Positions 20,080 to 29,741 of a stretch of DNA of 64,000 bases are shown piece after piece. Under the pieces are notes generated by a model. That model worked only from the letters and a program-made list of their open reading frames with translations. It was not told where the DNA came from and searched no databases. The position numbers and the translations under genes were made by a program. This DNA comes from Xenorhabdus budapestensis (GTDB lineage Bacteria > Pseudomonadota > Gammaproteobacteria > Enterobacterales > Enterobacteriaceae), in assembly GCF_002632465.1 (NCBI RefSeq), contig NZ_NIBS01000004.1, positions 31,968 to 95,967 of the forward strand. The letters are read 5' to 3'. Position 1 is the stretch's first letter. Each line of letters starts with the position of its first letter.

Positions 20080-21179
20080 CGGATTCCTTGAAGACGGAGC
20101 CAAAGGGATCTGGTTCCTTAAAACCAAGAGTCGATTTTGATAATCTTTTATCAACATCATCAGAACCTTCTCTGAAATCCCAAAAAGAATTCAATGAACA
20201 GGAGAACGAATTCTATCCGGCTATGCCTGAATTGAATGCTGAGGAGCAGGAAAGTGAATTTGAAGGAGCTGTTAATGCAGCATTGAAGCCTAAGCGCAGC
20301 TTGTGGAGAAAAGTTTTTTCTGGCGCAGTGCTATTATTGGGAGTCAGTGTTATTGCCCAGTTTATTCAGTGGATATACCAGTCATGGCAACAACAGAATT
20401 GGATTGCGTTGGGCGTAGCAGCCGCAGGCAGTTTGATTATCTTTGCGGGAATAGGTGGTGTAATCAGCGAATGGCGTCGTCTTTATCGTTTACGTCAGCG
20501 GACAGAAGAGCGCGATATCGCCAAAACATTATTACAAAGTCATGGCATTAGCAAAGGACGCCAATTTTGTGAAAAATTGGCAGAACAAGCAGGTATAGGG
20601 CAACAACATCCGGCTTTGCAACGTTGGCAGACTGCTGTGCATGAAACTCACAATGACCGTGAGATAGTTATGTTATACAGCAAGCTGGTTCAACCTGTTC
20701 TGGATGAGCAGGCCAAAAAAGAGATCCGTCGTTCGGCGGCAGAATCTGCACTGATGATCGCTGTCAGTCCACTTGCTGTGGTGGATATGGCCTTCATTGC
20801 ATGGCGAAATATTCGTCTTATTAACCGGATTGCGGCAATATATGGAATTGAATTGGGGTATTTCAGTCGTATTCGTTTGTTTCGGCTGGTATTGCTGAAT
20901 ATTGCCTTTGCGGGTGCGTCAGATTTGGTCAGAGAAGTGGGAATGGATTGGTTATCGCAGGATATTGCTGCCCGGCTTTCAGCCCGTGCTGCGCAGGGTA
21001 TTGGAGCAGGGTTGCTTACGGCTCGTTTGGGAATTAAGGCAATGGAGCTATGTCGTCCTTTACCCTGGATTGATGACAATAAACCCAAATTGGGGGATTT
21101 CCGTTATCAGCTGATTAACCAGCTTAAAAATACGTTGGCGACTAAGTCCAAAAGTGAAACCAAAAAAACGGGATTGTAA
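20076..21179 (+). CDS. ycjF: YcjF family inner-membrane protein (DUF697)
   Basis: The protein has 367 residues. An acidic, low-complexity N-terminal third precedes two transmembrane segments around residues 78-130 and a C-terminal DUF697 domain with further hydrophobic helices ([32 protein letters not shown]). Its function is unknown; it is always paired with YcjX. It overlaps the ycjX stop by 4 bp and is probably in the same transcript. Confidence 0.9.
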   Translation: MTDSLKTEPKGSGSLKPRVDFDNLLSTSSEPSLKSQKEFNEQENEFYPAMPELNAEEQESEFEGAVNAALKPKRSLWRKVFSGAVLLLGVSVIAQFIQWIYQSWQQQNWIALGVAAAGSLIIFAGIGGVISEWRRLYRLRQRTEERDIAKTLLQSHGISKGRQFCEKLAEQAGIGQQHPALQRWQTAVHETHNDREIVMLYSKLVQPVLDEQAKKEIRRSAAESALMIAVSPLAVVDMAFIAWRNIRLINRIAAIYGIELGYFSRIRLFRLVLLNIAFAGASDLVREVGMDWLSQDIAARLSARAAQGIGAGLLTARLGIKAMELCRPLPWIDDNKPKLGDFRYQLINQLKNTLATKSKSETKKTGL

Positions 21180-21223
21180 CCAACTAGAAATCGTAACCAA
21201 ATAGAAGCGACTGTCATTTAAAT

Positions 21224-21246
21224 TTGACACTTTGCTTTATTGTCAA
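21224..21246. promoter_or_regulatory. Inverted repeat upstream of tyrR
   Basis: TTGACA (21224-21229) and TGTCAA (21241-21246) form a 6-bp inverted repeat with an 11-base spacer, and a further TGACA lies at 21254-21258. The TTGACA could be a -35 box, but no convincing -10 follows. An operator or promoter role is only suggested. Confidence 0.3.
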
Positions 21247-21334
21247 CTTTAGCTGACAAGGGGCTTCATCTATTGCACAGTAACGAGTAATATTTCAGGT
21301 GGCTATGAACATTGTGTAAATAAGGTCGGAATAA

Positions 21335-22918
21335 ATGCGATTGGAAGTTACTTGTCAGGATCGAATTGGGCTGACTCGCGAGTTACTTGATTTATTGGTT
21401 TTAAGAAATATTGACCTGAAAGGAATTGAGATCTCTCCTGAGCGTCGTATTTACCTTAGTTTTACTCAAATTGATTTCAATACCTTTCGCCTGCTGATGG
21501 CAGAAATCCGCCGTATTAATGGTGTGATAGATGTCAGGACAGTGGCTTTTATGCCATCAGAAAAAGAGCACAGAGCTATGTGGACATTACTGGAGTCTGT
21601 GCCTGAGCCTATCTTGTCCATTGACATAAAAGGAAATATTGATTTGGCTAACCTGGCATCCCAGACATTGTTTGGCATTAGTAAAGGAAAAATCAGCCAA
21701 AAAAATATCAGCCAGCTTATCAGTAATTACAATTTCCTTCGTTGGTTGGAAAGTGATCATCATCAGCCTCATTCGACAACGTTAACTATCAAAGGAAAAT
21801 CTTATTTGATGGATATTACTCCCATGCAACTGACTGATGAAAATCAGAAGGTTAAATGTGTGGGAGCGGTGATTATGCTACGTGCATCCGTTTATGCGGA
21901 ACCTGTGCAGAAAAAATTGACAGTGAATGACGATCAGGCCTTTAAGGATATTGTTGCTGTCAGTCCGAAGATGGTTCATATCGTTGAACAGGCCCATAAA
22001 ATTGCTATGTTGGATCTGCCTTTGTTGCTTATTGGTGATACAGGAACAGGGAAAGATGAATTTGCCAAAGCGTGTCATCTGAGAAGTGCAAGAGGAAAAC
22101 AACCTTTTCTTGGACTAAATTGTGCATCTATGCCGGATGACGTAGTAGAAAGTGAACTGTTTGGTTATGCGGCAGGTGCGTATCCGAATGCACTGGAAGG
22201 TAAAAAAGGCTTTTTTGAGCAGGCAAATGGAGGCACGGTTCTATTAGATGAAATTGGTGAAATGTCACCACAGATGCAGATCAAATTACTCCGTTTCCTC
22301 AATGATGGAACATTTCGTCGTGTTGGAGAGGATAACGAAGTTAAAGTGAATGTCAGGATCATCTGCGCCACTCAGAAGAATTTGGTTGAGTTGGTGCAAA
22401 AAGGGGAATTCAGGGAAGATCTCTACTATCGGCTCAATGTATTAACAATCACTTTGCCACCTTTACGGGAGCGTCAGGCTGATATCATTCCATTGACGAA
22501 TTATTTTGCAACCCGGTTTGCCAGAGAGCAAGATGTAGAAAAACCCAAATTCTCACCTGATCTGGAACAATTCTTGTGTAGCTATTATTGGCCCGGAAAT
22601 GTGAGGCAGTTGCGTAATGCCATCTATCGGGCATTAACGCAGCTTGAAGGTAACCAATTAAGCCCACAAGATATTCAGTTACCGGAATTAGAAACAGAAA
22701 CCGCCTTTATCAATGAAGACATTCTGGTTGGCTCTTTAGATGAAATCAGTAAGCGTTTTGAACGTTCTGTCTTGACCCGTCTTTATCGCCATTATCCCAG
22801 TACCCGCAAGTTGGCAAAACGGCTTGGTGTTTCTCATACCGCTATTGCCAATAAACTGCGTGAATATGGATTGAGTGGAAAAAAACAGACAGTTGAATTG
22901 GATTCGAGTGATGAATAA
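21335..22918 (+). CDS. tyrR: Transcriptional regulator TyrR
   Basis: The protein has 527 residues (E. coli 513). An N-terminal ACT domain (1-75) and a PAS domain (about 80-190) are followed by an AAA+ domain with Walker A (GDTGTGKDEF, near residue 232) and Walker B (GGTVLLDEIGE). A Fis-type helix-turn-helix ends the protein (TRKLAKRLGVSHTAIANKLREYGL). It controls aromatic amino acid uptake and synthesis, binding Phe, Tyr or Trp, and works with sigma-70. Where sigma-54 activators have GAFTGA, this protein has GAYPNA, a segment absent from E. coli TyrR and probably the cause of part of the extra length. Confidence 0.96.
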   Translation: MRLEVTCQDRIGLTRELLDLLVLRNIDLKGIEISPERRIYLSFTQIDFNTFRLLMAEIRRINGVIDVRTVAFMPSEKEHRAMWTLLESVPEPILSIDIKGNIDLANLASQTLFGISKGKISQKNISQLISNYNFLRWLESDHHQPHSTTLTIKGKSYLMDITPMQLTDENQKVKCVGAVIMLRASVYAEPVQKKLTVNDDQAFKDIVAVSPKMVHIVEQAHKIAMLDLPLLLIGDTGTGKDEFAKACHLRSARGKQPFLGLNCASMPDDVVESELFGYAAGAYPNALEGKKGFFEQANGGTVLLDEIGEMSPQMQIKLLRFLNDGTFRRVGEDNEVKVNVRIICATQKNLVELVQKGEFREDLYYRLNVLTITLPPLRERQADIIPLTNYFATRFAREQDVEKPKFSPDLEQFLCSYYWPGNVRQLRNAIYRALTQLEGNQLSPQDIQLPELETETAFINEDILVGSLDEISKRFERSVLTRLYRHYPSTRKLAKRLGVSHTAIANKLREYGLSGKKQTVELDSSDE

Positions 22919-22964
22919 TGCCTGTTTGTGCAAACTACAGGCTTTCTCCGAGGGATAACGTTTT

Positions 22965-23029
22965 TCAGGAGATAATTTTCGGCTGCTCTTCCTTGCTCAG
23001 ATCTCCTGAAGGCAGATAGGTCAGGAGAT
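22965..23029. repeat. Alternating inverted repeats at the tyrR/T6SS junction
   Basis: TCAGGAGAT occurs at 22965-22973 and again at 23021-23029, with its complement ATCTCCTGA at 23001-23009 between them. Either outer copy can pair with the middle one. The left hairpin is followed on the minus strand by AAAAACG and could terminate the T6SS transcript. The right copy overlaps the stop codon of the kinase gene. Confidence 0.5.
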
Positions 23030-23989
23030 TTGATAAAGGAATGGGAGATGCGATGTGGGAATTTGACAGGCTTGGATGATAGCGGGCTTTATCATCGCAG
23101 CTAATTTTGAAATAGAGGGCGGGCGGTCTGACACTTTTATTGCCAACATACAATCAATTACATGCAGAAATGATAAGGAATAACCTGTAGGGCACCGTTT
23201 GGTTAAAGGTTGATAATGATCTTCAATACTGCGCACAATGCTGACGGGTGGTGGTTTCCCGACAATCAAAGTATGTAATACAGCCCCTAAGGCATAGATA
23301 TCAGTCCAGGGGCCTTGCTGTCCTTCTTCATTGGCAGTGTATTGTTCACAAGGCGTGAAACCAGACCTGACAGTGATTTCTTCATCATCAGATAAATGTT
23401 CTGTTGTTTTTCGGGCCGATCCCAAATCAAGCAGTATTGGTAACTGATTGTTCTGAATTAAAATATTATCGAGAGAAATATCGCAGTGCAGATAGCCTGC
23501 CTGATGAAGCGTATTGAGGGCATCAAATAAGGAAAACAAAATACGACACAGCCAGTTTTGTGTAATGATCTTTGGGTGTTTTAACTGCAACAGTTTTAGT
23601 GTTATGCCTCTGTAAAACGGAGTGGCAATATAAGCCGTGCTATTTTGTTGCCAAAAACGCAAGAAACGGGGCAGGCATGGATGATTAAAGTAAGACATTA
23701 TATGGGCTTCACGCATAAAACTATGAAGACCGATTTTGAATCTCTTTTGCAGACTTGAACAACGCAGGTTTAATTTCAAATCATTGCGACGGATCACAAC
23801 TGCCGATGGCAGATATTCTTTAATGGCAACAGCACATTTTTTACGGTGATCCCAAGCCTTATATACGATGCCAAATCCACCTTTACCTATAATCTTCTCA
23901 ATTTCAAACTCATTGAAGCAGTACCCAATAGGTAATGCCTGCAATAATGGGTGCCTGTTATTAAAATAGTTATAGTAGGAATTCTGCAT
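23021..23989 (-). CDS. T6SS-linked serine/threonine protein kinase
   Basis: The protein is 322 residues from the ATG at 23989, which follows AAGAGG; the frame also opens with a GTG at 24022. It has a Hanks-type kinase fold: glycine loop GKGGFG (35-40), VAIK lysine (Lys57), catalytic loop HCD (168-170, replacing HRD) with Asn at DISLDN, DLG (188-190, replacing DFG), and the P+1 segment SGFTPCEQY. In Pseudomonas the T6SS kinase PpkA phosphorylates the FHA protein to switch on secretion. Unlike PpkA, this protein shows no transmembrane helix or C-terminal periplasmic domain. It is the last gene of the cluster, 18 bp after clpV. Confidence 0.87.
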   Translation of the reverse strand: MQNSYYNYFNNRHPLLQALPIGYCFNEFEIEKIIGKGGFGIVYKAWDHRKKCAVAIKEYLPSAVVIRRNDLKLNLRCSSLQKRFKIGLHSFMREAHIMSYFNHPCLPRFLRFWQQNSTAYIATPFYRGITLKLLQLKHPKIITQNWLCRILFSLFDALNTLHQAGYLHCDISLDNILIQNNQLPILLDLGSARKTTEHLSDDEEITVRSGFTPCEQYTANEEGQQGPWTDIYALGAVLHTLIVGKPPPVSIVRSIEDHYQPLTKRCPTGYSLSFLHVIDCMLAIKVSDRPPSISKLAAMIKPAIIQACQIPTSHLPFLYQIS

Positions 23990-24039
23990 CGGAGATGGCC
24001 TCTTGAACCTATGGGTATACACAAGATGTTATGCAGGAT

Positions 24040-26682
24040 CTATTGATTATCATCCGAAAACTGGAATTGAAGTTCCCCTTGTTCGAGTGATACTTGTAAT
24101 CGGTTATATTGTTCATCCTGAGCACTGGCAGAGAGCAGCCGTTGACTGATTTGTGGCAATATGGTGTTAGTCAAGATAGCATCAACCGTACGACCACCTG
24201 ATTCAACCTCAGTACAACGGCTGACAATATTTTCAATCATAGCGTCATCAAATATTGCAGCAATGCCATGGTTCTCCAGTAAACGTTTTTGAATTCGCCC
24301 TAATTGTAAGTGGACAATATTAGTCATCACTTCGTCATTCAATGAATAGTAGGGAATAACCAATAAACGTCCCAATAAAGCTGCTGGGAATGTGTCTAAT
24401 AATGGCTTACGTAATGCAGAACTGAGCTGTTCCGGCTCTGGTACGCTATTATCTTGTTGGCTATGCTGGCGGCATAATGAACTGACTAAATCGGCTCCCA
24501 CATTGGATGTCAGGATAATAATGGTATTACGAAAATCAATGTGTCGGCCTTCACCATCTTCCATCCAGCCTTTGTCGAATACCTGAAAGAAAATCTCATG
24601 AACATCAGGATGTGCTTTTTCGATTTCATCTAACAATACAACACTGTAAGGACGGCGGCGAACAGCTTCGGTTAATACACCTCCTTCACCATAGCCAACA
24701 TAGCCGGGAGGTGCGCCCTTCAATGTTGATACGGTGTGTGCTTCCTGAAATTCACTCATATTGATGGTAATGAGATTTTGCTCGCCACCATATAGTGTTT
24801 CAGCCAGAGCGAGTGCTGTTTCCGTTTTACCCACACCAGAAGGGCCACATAATAGAAAGACACCAACCGGTTTATTGGGATCATCTAATTTCGCCCGTGA
24901 AGTACGTACCCGTTTTGCGATTATTTCCAATGCGTGGTACTGACCAATCACCCGCTGACTGAGTGTATCAGCCAACTGCAATACGGCTTCGATTTCATCT
25001 TTCATCATGCGGCTTAGCGGGATGCCGGTCCAATCTGACACAACAGCGGAAACAACGTTACTGTCTACTGCCGAAAAAATGAGAGGCTCTTCCCCCTGTA
25101 AAGTTTCCAATTGTTGTTGCAGATCAGTTAATTCAGTATGGAGAGTAGCGGTATCATTATTTTGGTCTTCATTTAATTGGATGCGTAATTGAATAATTTT
25201 CTCTGTTAGAGAAAGTTCTTGTTGCCAGCGTGCTTCTAGCTGCTCTTTTTGTTCTGCCAGAGTGGCGAGTTGATTGAGGATATTTTCTGCTCGCTGCGAG
25301 TCACCCATACCGACTTTTGCTTCTCGCTCCACAATTTCCAGCTCAACATTCAGTGCATCTATCTGATGGCGGCAGTTTTCTAGCTGAGGAGGCTCAGCAT
25401 GTTGGCTGACAGCAACTCTGGCACAGGCTGTGTCCAGTAATGCGATGGCTTTATCCGGTAACTGACGGGCAGGGATGTAGCGGTGGGAGAGGTGCACTGC
25501 GGCTTCTACTGCCTCATCTAATAAAAGAATACGGTGGTGTTTTTCCAGTGTATTGACCAGACTACGCAGCATTATCAGAGCTTTGGTTTCGTCAGGTTCA
25601 TGAACCTGCACAACCTGAAAACGACGAGTCAAGGCAGGATCTTTTTCGATATATTTTTTGTATTCTGACCAGGTTGTAGCACCAAGCGTACGTAGTTGAC
25701 CTCTCGCTAAGGCTGGTTTTAATAAATTGGCAGCATCACCAGTTCCTTGCTGTCCACCGGCACCAATCAAAGTATGGATTTCATCAATAAACAAAATGAT
25801 GGGAGTTGGACTGGATTGCACTTCTTCAATCACTTTTCGCAGACGGGATTCGAATTCTCCTTTGATACCTGCTCCTGCTTGTAACATGCCAATATCTAAC
25901 AACCAAAGCTGAACATTTCGTAAAGGAGGGGGAACTTCGTCTGCGGCAATCCTCAGTGCTAATCCTTCAATTACCGCAGTCTTACCGACACCAGCTTCAC
26001 CTGTCAGTAATGGGTTATTTTGACGACGGCGCATCAGAATATCAATGATCTGGCGGATTTCTTCATCACGCCCAGACACAGGGTCAATCTCGCCATTACG
26101 GGCCCGCGCCGTCAATTCCTGACCATATTGTTGTAGCGCTGAGCCTGTTGCAGTTTGTGCTGTTGCCCCTTGTGTACCTGTTGATGATGCTGTGATCTCC
26201 TGAGCTTCATCACTGCCGTCGAATATTGCGTGAAAATTATCGATCAGGACATCTGTATTAATGCGATCAAACAGGGGAGAAATGGCTTTCAGCGCATTGC
26301 GTAGATTGAACGTTTTCAATATGCCTATCAGTAAATGGGCACTGCGAATTTGATCAACCCCGAATTTCAGTGAACCGTAAACCCAAGCCCGTTCAACGGC
26401 ACTGTCAATATGTTCTGAGAGGTCAGAAATGGCGCTGGCACCACGTGGCAGGCGATCCAGTGCTGTAACAATGTCTTTGGTCAACGCAGATTCATCCAGA
26501 CCGAAGTGATGGAGAAGTTTCTGTAAATCACAGTTTTGTTGCTGCATGATTTGGTGTAGCCAATGCACTAACTCAACATAAGGATTACCACGCAACTTAC
26601 AAAAAGCAGTGGCACCTTCTAACGATGTGAATAATGTGCGGTTAAGCTTACCAAATAGTACGGAGCGGCTGATTTCTGACAT
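24040..26682 (-). CDS. clpV: T6SS sheath-disassembly ATPase TssH (ClpV)
   Basis: This 880-residue ClpB-type AAA+ protein is the usual size for ClpV. An N-terminal domain that binds the TssC helix (1-155) is followed by AAA1 with Walker A GEAGVGKT (228-235), a middle coiled-coil domain (about 420-545), and AAA2 with Walker A GPSGVGKT and Walker B (VVLLDEIEK). It strips contracted TssBC sheaths in the cytoplasm so subunits can be reused. It lies 92 bp downstream of tssG; that gap holds part of a tandem repeat. Confidence 0.95.
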   Translation of the reverse strand: MSEISRSVLFGKLNRTLFTSLEGATAFCKLRGNPYVELVHWLHQIMQQQNCDLQKLLHHFGLDESALTKDIVTALDRLPRGASAISDLSEHIDSAVERAWVYGSLKFGVDQIRSAHLLIGILKTFNLRNALKAISPLFDRINTDVLIDNFHAIFDGSDEAQEITASSTGTQGATAQTATGSALQQYGQELTARARNGEIDPVSGRDEEIRQIIDILMRRRQNNPLLTGEAGVGKTAVIEGLALRIAADEVPPPLRNVQLWLLDIGMLQAGAGIKGEFESRLRKVIEEVQSSPTPIILFIDEIHTLIGAGGQQGTGDAANLLKPALARGQLRTLGATTWSEYKKYIEKDPALTRRFQVVQVHEPDETKALIMLRSLVNTLEKHHRILLLDEAVEAAVHLSHRYIPARQLPDKAIALLDTACARVAVSQHAEPPQLENCRHQIDALNVELEIVEREAKVGMGDSQRAENILNQLATLAEQKEQLEARWQQELSLTEKIIQLRIQLNEDQNNDTATLHTELTDLQQQLETLQGEEPLIFSAVDSNVVSAVVSDWTGIPLSRMMKDEIEAVLQLADTLSQRVIGQYHALEIIAKRVRTSRAKLDDPNKPVGVFLLCGPSGVGKTETALALAETLYGGEQNLITINMSEFQEAHTVSTLKGAPPGYVGYGEGGVLTEAVRRRPYSVVLLDEIEKAHPDVHEIFFQVFDKGWMEDGEGRHIDFRNTIIILTSNVGADLVSSLCRQHSQQDNSVPEPEQLSSALRKPLLDTFPAALLGRLLVIPYYSLNDEVMTNIVHLQLGRIQKRLLENHGIAAIFDDAMIENIVSRCTEVESGGRTVDAILTNTILPQISQRLLSASAQDEQYNRLQVSLEQGELQFQFSDDNQ

Positions 26683-26734
26683 AGCGTGTAATCCGTGATG
26701 TTATTACTGACAGTGTTTTGTAGAGAGTGATTAT

Positions 26735-26782
26735 ATTGTTGTTTAGTGAAATTGTTGTTTGTTGAAATTGTTATTCAGTGAA
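26735..26782. repeat. Three tandem imperfect 16-bp repeats across the tssG stop
   Basis: Units at 26735-26750, 26751-26766 and 26767-26782 read ATTGTTGTTTAGTGAA, ATTGTTGTTTGTTGAA and ATTGTTATTCAGTGAA. The third unit contains the tssG stop codon (plus strand 26775-26777) and its last two sense codons. Confidence 0.85.
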
Positions 26783-27821
26783 ATTCTGGATTATAGATTA
26801 AGTCACCACAATGGGATTTCTGTTCAATGTTGCCAAGCCAGCTACTTAATCCTAATTTTACTGGCTCTGACAGATGAATACCTTTTATATCGGCTCGATT
26901 AAGTATCAGGCGGATATCCCATGCGTATTCGATCCCAAAATATTGATATACCCAATCACGTAGTTGTAGTGACTTTGGTTGGTTTGGTAAGAACGCTTCA
27001 TACTCAGCTAGGGTTAACGGGCCGAGTTCAAGGCGGAATTTATATTGAACATCATATAATGCTATTCCCAAAAAGGCCGATTCGCCCAAACGAGGCATAC
27101 TGCGTCCGGCTTTTAACCGCGCCTGATCCTGAGTTTCAATTTTCAGCCATTGGGGAATATTTTGTATAACTTTTAATGGAATATTGAAGTAACTAAATAA
27201 TATTTTCGCCAACCCTTCCGCACCATGCCCTTGCCGGGATAAATGGCCTGATAACGAATAGCGGGCGTGTTCACTAATTGAATCTGATTGTTGTTGAGCA
27301 GGTAACCCCATACCAACCAGACAAGCAAGGTAATGACAGAAACGTTGATTATCCTGACGATCAAGCGACACTGTTGATTGGGAATTAGCCCAGGCACGAT
27401 AGAACAGCAGTATTAGCCGATGGTGAAATAAATTGGCAAATGCGTTCAGTGTTGGGTCTTGATAGTTATATTGTCGCGCATAAGTATATTCGGTGATATG
27501 GAGTGGCAATGGCCCATTCGGGCCGAACAAGCCAAAACTGTAAATCAGTATGTCATACAGTTTTGAGTTTTCGCGTTTTTTGGCTTCAGCAATGGTAGAT
27601 GGTGCGAATATCATTGATGCTTTTTGACCTAACCGCAGCAGGTCGTATCGCGGCAATGGGGCTGAACCCAGCATATAATACTCCCCGGACTGGGCGTCTA
27701 TTCGGCGCAGGGTCTGAAATAGATCGAATTGCCACGGTGTCTGGGTTAGTTGCTGCCAAAAATTATCCGGCAGGTGACATATGCGATGTATGGAAATGGC
27801 ACTTGTTTCGCTCATATTCAT
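26775..27821 (-). CDS. tssG: T6SS baseplate protein TssG
   Basis: This 348-residue protein of the VC_A0111/ImpH family shows the N-terminal motif FDLFQTLRRIDAQSG and the segment FGLFGPNGPLPLHITEY, both typical of TssG. TssG joins TssE, TssF and TssK in the wedge complex of the cytoplasmic baseplate. It lies 19 bp downstream of tssF. The start may be 27821 or the ATG at 27815; neither has a strong ribosome site, suggesting coupling to tssF. Confidence 0.94.
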   Translation of the reverse strand: MNMSETSAISIHRICHLPDNFWQQLTQTPWQFDLFQTLRRIDAQSGEYYMLGSAPLPRYDLLRLGQKASMIFAPSTIAEAKKRENSKLYDILIYSFGLFGPNGPLPLHITEYTYARQYNYQDPTLNAFANLFHHRLILLFYRAWANSQSTVSLDRQDNQRFCHYLACLVGMGLPAQQQSDSISEHARYSLSGHLSRQGHGAEGLAKILFSYFNIPLKVIQNIPQWLKIETQDQARLKAGRSMPRLGESAFLGIALYDVQYKFRLELGPLTLAEYEAFLPNQPKSLQLRDWVYQYFGIEYAWDIRLILNRADIKGIHLSEPVKLGLSSWLGNIEQKSHCGDLIYNPEFH

Positions 27822-27840
27822 TTTTATCTGTAAATACTGG

Positions 27841-29715
27841 CTATATCAGTTTCTTTTTTCCCATCCGGGCCGGCCAAAAACCGATCCTGCCACGTTGCTG
27901 GCTATAGAGAGTCATTTCAGTAAAAGAGTTCATGGTGACCAGGCGTGAGAATAATTTTTCCAGAACACTTCCCAGTAACCAGGGGCTGTTGCCGGCAAAT
28001 TCTTGCTCATCCACTTCCAGCTCAATGCTGACTCCACGGGCAAAAACGATCGGGCCGGGTTCAGGGACTCTCCGATAAATGGTTTTTAATGAACAATGGC
28101 GAATACCATTAATCTGACGGGCGATAGCTGGTTCTGAAAGATTGGCATACAGGCTGAGTAATTGCCGTAATGCCTGAGTCCCTTGCTCATCATTTTTATC
28201 CATAAAATTTAGATAGTTAAGCTGGAGGTGACTGATTAATTTCCAGGATATTGAGCCTTGTGCTAAGGCTGGGCGTGGTATGGTTGGTCTTTTAAGAAAC
28301 ACAATCTGGTTGATGGGGATAGAATCCAGCATAACGAAGCTATCAAGATCTTGTTGACGCAACATTGCAGATAAATCACGGTTGGTGCACATGACATCGG
28401 CAGTCAGGAACTTGAGTTCATTCGGCCAAGGAGAATGTTGTTCATCAACAATAGAAACAAAGGATTCTGTACCGATATAACTGGTTCGGGTGCCGTAATG
28501 ATGGGCATGTTCAGATAAAATGCGGGGATCACGGCGCACGGAAAAATAGGCACCGTAATTGCCTTTATCATCACTGAAAGTAGACCAGAAAGGTCTGAAA
28601 ATTTGTGTTTCTCTGTGTTTAATATCTGCACCATGCAAATGTTTTACGGAAAAGATTTCATAATCCAGAGGCCGGATATTATCGACAACTAAATGATACT
28701 CATTAGTACTTTCTTCTACCGTCACACGTTCAGTCAACTTAGGGAATAAATTAATTACGGGTGTACTATTGAGGGCTAAATAAGAGGCATCAACCAGATG
28801 CTCCAAATCCATGTCTATTTTGTCCAAAAGCAGGATCAGTTCAAATTCACTCTCTTTTTGCGTTTTTTCCAGCAGAGATTGCATGCCACTAATGCTGAAA
28901 AATTGAAAACGTGCCGGAAAAGCGAAATATTCCTGGATCTGACGATAGCCACTGAAAGTACGCGGATCGTTAGGTAACAATGACTGATCATCATCAAACC
29001 CTTCATGATGTGGAGAAATATCAGGTAAAACTTGATATTGGGGAGTATCACCAAGGGTCTGACATACTATGCCGACGCAATGTTCCATAAGCAATTCTAA
29101 CAATCGTTGGGATTGAATATCCGGCCCTGAAAGAAAGAATACTAGTTTATTGAGATCCAATTCGTTGAGGAAAAATTTTCCTTTGCAGGAGAGATGAATG
29201 CGCAGCGCACTGATAGCACCGGATTGGTGAAGATTTAAAGTTGCCAGAGGAACGTTGGCAGGGAGTTTACCCAGTTCAACTTTCTGCAAATGTAATGGTT
29301 GCAAAATAACGTCTTGTGCTGTGCTGTACTGGAATGTGATGCCATCTTTTTTCAATGTCTGACAGTGCATGAGCGTTCCGCGTGGCACTAAAAATCCATG
29401 GCTGATATCCCCTTTACTGGTATCAGGCTGGAGTTCGACGATTGTCATTGATGGAGTAGGAGCCAGATAATTAGGGTAGAGCATCTCCAGTAATTGCTGG
29501 GAAAAATTTGGAAATTCAGCATCCATTTTCAACTGAATACGGGAAGTTAGAAAAGCAAAACCTTCCATAAGTCGTTCAACATAAGGGTCAGCAACATCAA
29601 TACCATGCATACCCAGTCGATTAGCGACTTTTGGATAACGTTCGGCAAATTCTTTGCCCATCTCACGTAAATAAACTAGCTCACGATTGTAATATTCAAG
29701 AAGTTTGCTATCCAT
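27841..29715 (-). CDS. tssF: T6SS baseplate protein TssF
   Basis: This 624-residue protein of the VC_A0110/ImpG family has the diagnostic N-terminus LLEYYNRELVYLREMGKEFAERYPKVA, followed by PYVERLMEGFAFLTSRIQLKMDAEFPNFSQQLLEMLYPNY. It forms the baseplate wedge with TssG and TssE and anchors the sheath to the membrane complex. It sits between tssE and tssG with short gaps. Confidence 0.95.
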   Translation of the reverse strand: MDSKLLEYYNRELVYLREMGKEFAERYPKVANRLGMHGIDVADPYVERLMEGFAFLTSRIQLKMDAEFPNFSQQLLEMLYPNYLAPTPSMTIVELQPDTSKGDISHGFLVPRGTLMHCQTLKKDGITFQYSTAQDVILQPLHLQKVELGKLPANVPLATLNLHQSGAISALRIHLSCKGKFFLNELDLNKLVFFLSGPDIQSQRLLELLMEHCVGIVCQTLGDTPQYQVLPDISPHHEGFDDDQSLLPNDPRTFSGYRQIQEYFAFPARFQFFSISGMQSLLEKTQKESEFELILLLDKIDMDLEHLVDASYLALNSTPVINLFPKLTERVTVEESTNEYHLVVDNIRPLDYEIFSVKHLHGADIKHRETQIFRPFWSTFSDDKGNYGAYFSVRRDPRILSEHAHHYGTRTSYIGTESFVSIVDEQHSPWPNELKFLTADVMCTNRDLSAMLRQQDLDSFVMLDSIPINQIVFLKRPTIPRPALAQGSISWKLISHLQLNYLNFMDKNDEQGTQALRQLLSLYANLSEPAIARQINGIRHCSLKTIYRRVPEPGPIVFARGVSIELEVDEQEFAGNSPWLLGSVLEKLFSRLVTMNSFTEMTLYSQQRGRIGFWPARMGKKKLI

Positions 29716-29741
29716 GTATCCGTATCCTCTCGTATCTGTTT

